DNA from: Epinephelus fuscoguttatus
Lineage: Eukaryota; Chordata; Actinopteri; Perciformes; Serranidae
DNA length: 64,000 nucleotides
Direction: 5' to 3'
Assembly (NCBI RefSeq): GCF_011397635.1
Contig: NC_064759.1
Location: 17,508,428-17,572,427, forward strand
This document shows, one piece after another, positions 25,590 to 35,500 of this stretch. The notes beneath the pieces are model-generated. The model had not been told where the DNA came from. It saw only the letters and a program-made list of their open reading frames with translations, and searched no databases. The position numbers and the translations under genes are program-made. Positions within the stretch are counted from its first letter, which is position 1. The number at the start of each line of letters is the position of its first letter.

Positions 25590-26360
25590 ATCCCAAATAG
25601 CTAGGAGGAATTAAAAATGCATACCAAACAAAAGTTAAGGTCTCAGGAGGATATACACTCTTAAAAATGGAACTAAACAGTACAGTGACAGTCACAACAA
25701 CCTGTTCGTAGTATGTGCTCTATTGCACCTTTGTCAAACTGTGCTATACGGACCCATTAGCACCATATTGCTTTAAAATAGTGCTAAACAGTACCCAAAC
25801 GCAATTCTGTGGCTCACCTTTCAAAGGTGCTATACCTCACCTTTGTCACACACTGCTATGTAGAATCATTAGAGACCATATAGTACTGTATTGTCTTTAA
25901 ACTTCTGAGGGGACCCCTGAATGATGCCAAATAACCATGGATAAGTCAGTATGCTTCTAAATGACACTTTTACTTAAGATATGAATGATTATTAATCATT
26001 TCTTACAAAATGTTGGCTTTAGAGATTCAGAATGCTGTACTAAATGCAAACACAACATGCTACCTTTTCAAACCTGGAAAATTTCCGTGCACACTCCTTT
26101 AATTTGTTATCCTCTGGAAATACACTGTTTGTAGGCTTTTTAGTGTAGTGCTAGCTAAAATAAGCTGAAGAGCCAGACTTCAAAGCTCCCCTGCTTGTTC
26201 TTCAGCTTAGTTAAGTTTAGTTTACTGGGGAAAGGAACAGTAGGGAACCTCTAAAGAATCATAAAGGGGCCTCAAAAGTTCTTTGTGTGGCTGTGATGCT
26301 ATATAGCACCTCAAGCCACACCAAAGCACCGATGAGGAACCATCATGATCTGTTTTCTAA
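25590..26360. repeat. Intergenic repeat-like sequence
   Basis: ACACTCTTAAAAATGGAACTAAACAGTAC and several variations on GCTATA..CACCTTTG recur at about 25655-25850. Related AGTTCTTTGTGTGG..GCTATATAGCACCTC sequence lies at 26277-26310. It resembles miniature elements seen in fish, but the boundaries could not be fixed. No gene was recognised between 25000 and 26554. Confidence 0.35.
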
Positions 26361-26381
26361 ATGCATGCAGATAAAACTGTA

Positions 26382-26389
26382 ATGCAAAT
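26382..26389 (+). promoter_or_regulatory. Octamer element ATGCAAAT upstream of cd79a
   Basis: A perfect octamer lies 172 bases before the cd79a start codon. Octamers bind POU2F1/POU2F2 with the B-cell coactivator POU2AF1 and occur in immunoglobulin promoters. A chance match is possible, but the position and the gene make it a credible B-cell promoter element. No TATA box is obvious here. Confidence 0.5.
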
Positions 26390-26553
26390 GTGGGGCAGTC
26401 CAAAATCATTCAAGTGTAAATCCTGACTAAAAAAAAAATACCGGTGTCTTAGTACCATAACAGTGAAGACTGGGAACAGTTTTGTACAAGTAGTTTTCCT
26501 TTATGATATTTCAGTACGCTTTTTGATCTCTGGATCAAATATTTGTGAGCGCA

Positions 26554-29500
26554 ATGGGCACACTTACAAACTTTCTCCTCTTCAGCTTTGTCGGTGAGTC
26601 ACATCAATTTATTTTAAGATAGCATATTGACTGAAATACTCATTAAGTGTGTAAACAATAGTTTATATTTTTGTAGATGCAATACTCCTCTGGGTTTGAT
26701 AGAAAATAAGCAAGTCTGTATATTAAAGCTAGTATAAGTATATGTTTTTACTCTATATAACGTATTTTTTCACATTTAGTTCCTTTAAGTTCTGCTTCAG
26801 TGAGCCACATCTCCTGTGCTGTGCTATCATGCTGTGTTTTTGCTCTGTTAGGTTTGGTTAATTATGCTACACATCTACAGCTCATTTTTATTAGTTTTGT
26901 AAGTTAACTTTAAGACCTTATATGTCCATTGTAAATGCAGGCTATGCTATTACAATATATGCAATCATAATTAGATAATCTGGCAAATGTTGTGTTAAAA
27001 TCAAATGATGAACAAGTTTAAAACAAATGCGCAAAACATTAAATAACAGCTGCTTCCTCCACAGTGGGTACTGCTCAGAGTAAGGTAATTTTTAAGCCGG
27101 ACAATCCATACGTGAGGGTGGAGGTTCATCACCGAGCTGTGCTGAAGTGCTGTTTTACTTCAACGGGTCAAGGGGAACACACTTGGATCAAACGCACTGC
27201 CAAGACTGTCGAAAATGTGACTGCTTCAGACCGTGTGGCTATCGGCAAGGAATCCGGTATCTCTACATGTGGCTCCATAACCTTTGAGCGAGTCCAGCTG
27301 AAAGACTCTGGACTGTACCAGTGTGTTCTGGGGAAGGCTGTCTTCTCCCATGGCACCTACCTGCAGGTCTTCAGTGAGTGTTCGTGTGTGTGATGGAGTG
27401 AGATGGAGTCAAGCAGATCTGAGCAGTGCTAACACCTCATAAGCCATAAATCCTGTTAACATTAGTCCATCCAGGAGCTGTGTGAGTGGCAGCATCGTTC
27501 AATACTGCAGCTTGGTTAATCTTTACATCTTATTACAGTCTGCTGCCCGGTCATTTACTTTAAATAGCACCGAGATTAGATCAAGTTGCAGTCAGGCTAA
27601 TGTATACAGGCATCTGCACACTGAAATGCTATTTTGCTTCATAATCTCATTGAACACAGATGGCAGATGAGGAAATGTAAAACAACCACTGGGGGATTAT
27701 GTGCATTATCTGAGATATATGAGAACACCATTACCCTTACCTATCAATTCTTTATTCATCTATTTTATATAGATTAGACTGGGTTCTTCATACTACATAG
27801 TGCAGTTGTGTTTCCAAATAAGTCTGTTACATAAATGTTTAGTTAGCCTGATGTCTTACCTGCTAATAAAACACACAGTAGCCTAGTGGAGAAAGTATTC
27901 AGATCATTTAAAGTATTAATACCACAGTTTAAAAATATTCAAAGCCCTTTAGGTAGAAAAAATGAACTCCAGGCACTCATGCGTGGAGCAGGAACAAATG
28001 CACTTGAATTCATTTAAAAAGCCTTTACTCAAAAAACATGGCTGCTAACATTAAAAACAACGACCGGTTTTGACCCTAAGGTCTTCATCAGGGTGCAAAA
28101 GGGTGGACAGGGGTCAAGCAAACATTTTATTAACTTGGTAGGGGATGTCACCCAATCCTGACTGATAAGTGAATGCAGGTGGGTGACAGCAATGCATCAC
28201 AATGAGAGGCCAGTTTGAGGGCGAACACCTCAACAAGTTTTCAGAGAGAAAAAAAAAAAAAAGAAAAAACAGACACTAAAATGAGAAATTACGAAACACA
28301 CATTAAATTATGGCTGCCATATAAAAAAAAAGACAGACAATCCATTACTTAAAATATTAAGTTGTATCCGCACAGAAACAAACATTTAAAAAACATAGAA
28401 ATAGAATTAAATAAAATAAGATCGTTGTGTTACAAAAAGCCTTTTATTGAAAATGATATTTAAGAAAATTGTATAGGTATAATCTGGAAAATGTACTCAA
28501 ATTATTAAAAGTAGAAGTACTAATGTAGAAAGCTGTGACTGTTATTATGTCATTAAATTATTACGACTCATGCATCCATCTAGAAGCAGGATTTTACTGT
28601 AGCTGCTGGTTGAGGTGGAGCAAAGGAACTCGCAGTTGCAGAAGATGAAGGCCTAATCAGGGCCTCCTTTTGTGATTGGCTACAAGATGTAAATAAATAA
28701 ATAAATAAATATGACTTACTAGAAAGTGAGGGTTTAGAATATGGCTTTTATCTATCCCATGAATGGATTCCAAGTGGAGTGGAGCTCATGTTTTGACTAC
28801 TTTGTATCAAACTGCAGCTAATTATTATTTTCATTATGGGCTGATTTGTGATTATTTTGTCCATTGATAAATTAAATGATTGTTTGATTTGTGAAAAAAT
28901 TAAATTATTGAAATAATTAAAAGGAAAAGCAGCAAACCCTGACATCTGTGACACTGGAACCATGTAATGTTGTCATGAAAAATTACTTAAACAAACTACG
29001 TTTCAGTGTTGCTTGTATAAACAGTATAATACATAAGAAAACATATTTTATAAACCCTTCAGGGGTTTTGTGTTCTTTACAACAGTGCGACAGTGTAGAA
29101 ATATCTGTTGCGAGTGAAAGTGAAATCTTAAGTAAAAGTAGAAAAGTATTAGCATCAAAATATACTTTAAATACCAAAAGTAAAAGTGCTAATCATGCAG
29201 AATGGCCCATTTCAGAATAATATATATTATTTAATTATAATTATTGAAACATTAATGTATTCATTACTTTAACGCTGAAGCTGGTAAAGGTGGACCTAAT
29301 TTAATTTACTCTATATACTGCTGGATGGCCCAACCAATAACAATATGTTATAACCAATTTGCAATTTAAGATTATTGAAAGAAAATAAAAAATAAACTAA
29401 GTAACTAGTGACTAAAGTTCCCAGTGGTGAAAGTGTAAAGTAGCATAAAATGAAAATCATTAAGTGAAGTACAAGTACCCTTAACTTGTCCTTAAGTACA

Positions 29501-30506
29501 GTACTTGAGTGCTTTGTTACATGATACTACTGTTTTGTATAGTGTGTATAGTAATGTTTTGTAGTGGAGTACAATTAGACAGTGGCACAAAAAGAAACTA
29601 CTTATGTAAAACACTGATAGTCTAACTCCAGTTTGGACTAAAGTACAGCACTTGAGTTAATGTACTTAGTTACAGCCTACCATTGAAAACATGTATGTGT
29701 CATTCGTTTCACCTTTGAACTTTGTGTGTTTGCCCAGAGTACCTGGAGAAGACAATAAACATAGAAGAGAGCACCAAAAACAAGATCCTGATGGCTGAGG
29801 GAATCTTACTGCTCCTCTGTGTGCTTGTGCCGTCTTGCACCCTTCTCCTCAAGGTCAGGAGGTCACTGTGTTATAACCGTGTGTACATTACCATGCACTG
29901 ACTTGTCAGATAGCTTACCCCTGACTCGCCGCATTAATGCTGAAGCAGTGGTTAACAAAATGTAGCTCTCATTCATGTTGACCCAACAGAAATTATTGCT
30001 TTCTGTGAGACAGCTCTGCTCTGATTGTTCACACGCAGCTATAAGTTTCTCCTTTTTTGCCTTTCTTCCGTGGGAAGTTGTGTCATTTCACAACTCAAAT
30101 AACTTCTGCTTTCCCCTCACAGTCAAAGAGACTGAACCAACTGGAGAAGAAGAAAGTGAAGAAGGAAGAGGAAAACATATACCAGGTAAATAAGTCCGAT
30201 CTTCTCAGAGTCAGACACACGTCATGGCATGTGGTAAACACTTGTGCAAGTCACATTGCTGAACGCAGGAACAAAGATATGAATGAACGTCTTATCTTGC
30301 ACTAATCGATTTCACATGAGTATGTTTAATTGATTTTTGTGTGTGTACTCAATTTCTGTCTCCCTTATCTCTCACACCAGGGGCTGAATCTGGATGAGTG
30401 TTGGTCCACATATGATCAGATCGAGCGGTCCCAGGCACATGGCCCGTACCAGGATGTGGGCAATGTTAAGGAGGAAGAGGAGCAAATCCAGCTGGAGAAA
30501 CCCTGA
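26554..30506 (+). CDS. cd79a: B-cell antigen receptor alpha chain CD79A (Ig-alpha)
   Basis: Single-pass partner of membrane immunoglobulin that with CD79B carries antigen signals to SYK. Exons: 26554-26593, 27065-27373, 29738-29853, 30123-30185, 30381-30506 (TGA); 217 residues against 226 in human. A hydrophobic leader (1-15) is followed by an Ig domain with C42 or C43, W54, the DSGLYQC motif and C100, and one N-glycosylation site (NVT, 64-66). The stalk and membrane segment TKNKILMAEGILLLLCVLVP (about 129-154) keep the conserved membrane Glu137. The tail has the ITAM (ENIYQGL, then YDQI; Y175 and Y187) and the non-ITAM tyrosine in YQDVG (Y199), which in mammals docks BLNK. It ends QLEKP as in human. 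Unusual points: the Cys before GTYL that links to CD79B in mammals is His109, extra Cys occur (C42/C43, C82), and the ITAM spacer is eight residues rather than seven. Confidence 0.94.
27880..29690. mobile_element. Nested interspersed repeats in cd79a intron 2
   Basis: GAAAGTATTCAGATCATTTA at 27890, GCAGAATGGCCCATTTCAG at about 29197, and AAGTACAGTACTTGAGT..TGTACTTAGTTACAG at 29495-29675 match, from memory, the start, middle and end of a non-autonomous element ubiquitous in percomorph fishes. It is interrupted from about 27956. One inserted piece (about 27960-28260) contains GACCGGTTTTGACCCTAAGG..TCTTCATCAGG, a motif of another dispersed repeat. The copy is broken and rearranged, so boundaries are approximate. 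Confidence 0.5.
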
Positions 30507-32230
30507 AGGAAAGTGGAGAGAATGAGAAAGGGGAAGGAGAAAGAGAGAGTGTTTTGAGTGTATTTTGAGAGCTGACGTCTATCTGTGTGATATCTGAATA
30601 GCAGGTTCATTCTTCACTGCGCAGTTTTGTACATAGCCTGCAGGTACAGTTTCAGCATCTGATAACATATTGATCAAACAGCGTGTTTAATTTCAGACTG
30701 AGCATTGTTTTTTGACCTTGGAAACAGCAGTTGACGGAGCAATCTCACCACTGGGTCCCCGCAGTCAGGGCCATAGCCAGGATTATAGAAATATTAAGAG
30801 CAGAAGTCCAAGATAATTTTGAAGAGACATACAGCCTTATGTTAAGTGTGTTGTCTACTCAAAATTGTACCATTTTAAAGAGTCTATAGAAAATAATCAT
30901 GTCTGTCTTTTTATGAGTATAACCTAAAATGATTAATTAGAAACTACCCTTCATGAGCCCAAATTCCTCAACAGAGCAAAGCAAAACAAACAGAGAAACG
31001 ATAGAGGACATGTCTCCTGTGTCCTCAAACAGTAGCTGCAGCCCTGCACTCACTACCAGTTCAGAGCTTGCTAAGGTAACACATGATCTTCCTGTGCAAA
31101 TAGAGTCGCCCCTAGTCATGGCATTAGACTCAAATTCAAGCCAACACGGATGAGAAGTCCTTGAAGTCAAAGGCATAGGTTGTATTTCAACATTGGAAGG
31201 GACGCAACTGAAATAGGGGCTTTGGGGTGCTCAACCAGAAAATACTGGGCATCAAACACTTAAACCCCTTTTCCACTAAAAGTCTTGCATGTATATGGCC
31301 TATTTAAATATTTGAAAACCCACAAAAATAGGCGATACACTCTGATACACTCGATACACTCTACACTCAGCTCTGCAGCAGACGAGTGTGTGTCATGTTC
31401 AACATCACAGACAGGCCGGAAATGGTTGGTACACAATAGAAAGCAGCATGGAAGCCAGTGAAAATGCTACAGTGGTTACTTCTTTTTATGTCTTACTTAG
31501 TTAGTCTCTATCTCAAACTCGGTGCAGACTAATTTGGAACGATGTTGGAGCACTGCTTGGGTGGAAATGGACAGTGTCATGTGTGGCAGGTCATTGTATC
31601 ACTCTGGTAAGCCAGGGCTGATAAATACCTGTGAGTACTAGAGTCATTTGACGCGGGTGTGAATGTAACCTTTCCCCCTTTCCCATTACATACAAAAGCC
31701 AGATGTTAGCAGGTGTTTTGTGCAGTGGGAAATGAGCTTTAATAACTGCATTCTGGTGATTTTCTTTTTTGCCCCAGTTGGTGCCATTTCTTAATTTTGT
31801 CCACTAAAATTCTTCAGCTTCTTTTATGTATTTATTAAGGGGGAGTAAATGCACATGTTCAAATATGGAGGGGGATGTTTCACCTACACCTATGCTTAAA
31901 AAAAGTCAGCACCTAAGTTTCATAACAAGCCATAACAACCAAGCAGCTCTATCTGCTGAGGAAGATTGTGTGAAAGCTCCAGAACAGCTTCTGAGTTGGG
32001 CTGGTGGTGAGATTGTTTTGCTGTCAGTTTATTTAATTTTTGTAACTAAAAAATCTATAATTAATTTCTTGCATTTTACTTAAGATTTAATGTTGTTTGA
32101 CAGTGTATTTGCTTTCAGCTATTTCTGTGGGTGTTTAAAGAGTAAAGTTGTGTGAAGAAATAAATAAATCCAGCAACGTCTTGTGTAATTCATCCACAAA
32201 CATAATGCCCATTCAGTATAATCTGCACTG
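30507..32230 (+). other. cd79a 3' flank, possibly a long 3' UTR
   Basis: No coding region was recognised. The nearest AATAAA after the cd79a stop is at 32159-32164, followed by a GT-rich CGTCTTGTGTAATTC. If this is used, the cd79a message has a 1.65-kb 3' UTR and ends less than 100 bases before the GC-rich lipe promoter. Confidence 0.4.
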
Positions 32231-32418
32231 ACGGGGCGGGCGGAAGGACGGGGGCGGGCAGTTATATATTTTCTAGCGTCGTGATTGGCTACTGGACCGC
32301 AGCGCAGTCATTCATTGGCTTCCATTTTGGGTGTGGGCGGGGCCTGTCGCCCGCAGGTAGGTATGTAACGGAGATGTGAGAGAGGCGGTGCGTAAACAGA
32401 GTGGGTGAAGATGGCGTC
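32231..32418 (+). promoter_or_regulatory. lipe: CpG-rich lipe promoter with GC boxes, CCAAT boxes and a YY1-like site over the ATG
   Basis: Three GC boxes (GGGGCGGG at 32233-32240, GGGGGCGGG at about 32250-32258, GGGCGGGGCC at about 32335-32344) are seen. Two inverted CCAAT boxes (ATTGG at 32284-32288 and 32314-32318) and a TATA-like TTATATATTTT at about 32262-32272 lie among them. AAGATGGCG at 32408-32416 matches the YY1 core and includes the proposed start codon. CpG density is far above the surrounding sequence. The exact start site is unknown. Confidence 0.65.
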
Positions 32419-32501
32419 GAACAAGAAGAGTGGTGGGAGTAGCAGATTTGAGAAAGGTGTGAATGGAAGACGCTCGTCCAAACACAAAGAGGGTCCAGTG
32501 G
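32411..32501 (+). other. lipe: lipe first coding exon (N-terminal extension)
   Basis: It encodes 30 residues plus one base, Ser/Lys/Arg/Gly-rich, with RRSS at residues 20-23, ending in a donor (CCAGTGG|gtgagt). Phase 1 joins the 42090 exon to read V then [12 protein letters not shown]. The promoter-like GC-rich context supports a real first exon. If it were non-coding, translation would start at Met32. It could also be the first exon of another transcript, since 9.6 kb separates it from exon 2. Confidence 0.55.
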
Positions 32502-35500
32502 GTGAGTTTGTCTGTGTCACGCCGACGTCGTCACAGCCCCCCCAACCCTGTCTCTTGTCCCTTCATTAACGTCCCCTCTTTTTTGACTTTCCCGAGACGT
32601 CACCTCCCGCTAGCTTTGATTAGCATGACCGTTAGCTGGCCTCGGGTAGCCGAAATGAACAACTAGCATTTAAGCCGCTTGGTCTGTATCAGCTGCGTAG
32701 GTCCTGCGATTGTTGTGTGACACTTACACGAGGAGGCACTACTGAAATCTGTGTGTAGAGTGTTTAAAAGCCGTCATGATAGAAGTGACCGGTCAGCCTC
32801 CTTTGCTGCCATATCCATAGTTACGAGCATCCCCAGGTCACAGCTGCATTAGTCGTGTTAGTTCTAGCAGTAGTAGTAACGTCATCACTGTGTGTAGCTC
32901 CTAGCGTGTGTTTGTATTCACGTTTTCACCATGTGTGCCTTTAGTTTCAGCCGCTGATACGGACAGGACCTATCTGAACAGGTACTCCAAACATAAACAA
33001 GAGGGGAGGGGAAGGGATGGAGTGTAACTGGATTAACCTCCCCAGCATAAATCGATTAACCGAATTGAGAGGGTCACTGGTGAAGCCGTCATCAGTTCAG
33101 CCTGTGTGGCATGAGGGCAGGGAAACATATGGTGACTAATGGGCAGAAGGTAGCAGACTTTACAGGACGCTGCCTGCCTGGGGCACTGTGGATCTGCTGT
33201 TATGACTAAACAAACTCCCTCTGTTGCCCTGATGTTGACTAGGCCGCTGTCTCACTAACCGGAACAATCTAACCTGCCCAGAACTAGAGTCAAAAGGCTT
33301 CCTTAGCTTTGTCAGAAGCCCAAAATGTGCCATGCAATGTCTGTGTCTGTGCTCCAGTAATAAAAACGTCACCTGGCTTTTTATGAATGGTTCATTTATA
33401 ATAGACTTAGAACTGTGTAATGGGATTAGAGGAGTTTTTACCTAATCTTATTTGTTGCGTTCCGCTCAAGATCAAATTTATTATTTTCTCTTTCATTGAA
33501 CGCGCTGTATTATAAAACTCAAGGGGAGCCCTGTGTGTCCCACTTGGAGGGGGTGTGGAGGCTCATTGTTGCTTGTTTCCTGTTGTTCAGTTTGGCCTTG
33601 TGTGTATGAAGGTGCTCCGTCTGGGAGAAGGGTCAAAGCCTCTTGAACACGACACTACAGAGCCCCCGCTGCTGGCACTTCCTTTCGCCTGTAGACTGCT
33701 CAAAGTTTACTATTTTTAAAGCCCGCTTCCTATAGACACTACATGACATTTTGTGGAGTATCAGATATCTGGCCACGTTCAAAAAGACTTACTAGATACC
33801 TTATCTTGTAGAAGAAAACACATAAAAGGCCTAACACTGTCTGGTCTCAATATTAGAAGGATGTTGAGACTTTCTACTTGCAGAGAGGGAAGAGCGCATT
33901 GTAATGTGACAGTGAGTTCCACTTCAAGGAACGACCACTGTGTTCTCATATCCTTTGACTCACATTTAGACAGACTTTTCAAACATATTGATTGTGTCTG
34001 TTTAGGCCTGATAAGAGAAACACAGGAGTGCCATCACTTAGAAATGGACTAAACAAGATTGGCACAGTTAATCATACTGACATTAAGAAGTAGCTCGACA
34101 TTAAACTAGACTGTTAGGAGCTCACAGTTTTCCTTGTGGAAGGGATCAACTTGCTTCTAACTTCTAGCTGAACAAGCAGGTATTTCCAAACAAGAACAAC
34201 TGGTTGCTTTTTATTTTGGTACAAAAGTTGCTTTTTTTGGCAGGAATGTCGAAACAATAAAGGACATACTTCACTATGCAGTGAAGAGATTGGAACTACA
34301 TAAAGAGCTATAGCTCCCTTTAGTTGCTTTGGGCTGAATTCCAGACCTTCAAAGTGTTTTTGATCCGTATATTATTAATTTTTTTGCAGTTTTTGGCTAA
34401 GAAATGGAAGTATAGATAGTGATGTTCCAGGTAAGCAGTTAGTTCAATGGAAACCCACCCGGTATTTAAGTTCTTCACATCCCAGGACACCACTGCTCGA
34501 AGCTGGGCTGCCCTGTTGTTCAGGTTGGGCAACCCCAGACCTTCATTCCCTTTTGTTGACATCAGTATTTTCAGCCGAACTCTTGGTTGCCTTTGCCAGA
34601 TAAATGTAGATATTTGTTTTTCTAACACTTCAAGCGTAGATTGTGGTATAACAGGGAGAGACTGAAATAGAAAAGTAACCTTGGTAAAATATTAATTCTC
34701 ACTGACTCTATCCTGCCAATAAATGACAAGGAACAAGGCAACTTTAATTTATCAAAATGTGAGGAAAATAGTTGTGTATTTTTAGCTGTCAAAGTTACAC
34801 CAAGATATCTAAATCCCTGTTTGGATCTTCTGAAAGAGACCACATCATCTAGTTGGGAAGGCCATTCCCCAGCTGTCATCATGGCTTCAGATTTATTCGT
34901 ATTTACCTTGTACCCTGACACTATACCATACTCCTTAAGGTTACGTAGAAGGGTGGGGACAGGGGTAATGGGGTTTTCTAAAAATAATAAGATATCATCT
35001 GCAGAAAGTACCAGCTTTATCAGTGATTCCCTGTATGAGGGTATTTATTCTTATTAACTAGGGCAGTGGTTCGATGCTAAATGCAAACGATGGTGACACA
35101 GCGTCTCCCTGTTGTGCGCCACATCCCAAGGGAAAAACATCAAAATGCATTTTTCAGTCAGGGTCAGTATCTGGTGTAACCATCATTTGAATCGTGCAGT
35201 GACACATCTTCAGAGAGTTGATCAGGTTGTTGGCCCACTTTTGTCAAGTGGATGGATTATCTTTGAAAAGGAAAAGTGCTCACTAACATGGATTTTCACA
35301 ATTTTGCAACCAAAATTTAAGATAAGTATTTCTATTGAGTACACAAAAGTCTTAGATCTTAACCCTGTGAAAAATGGGCCCAGAAACAAAGTGTTTGATT
35401 TTTTTTTTTTTTGGTCATTGTATGTACTAAAAGACAATAATGAAATACAGGTGGAAAGTCTTGGACACGTCAGTATAGATAGGTGTATGACAAAACCGAG

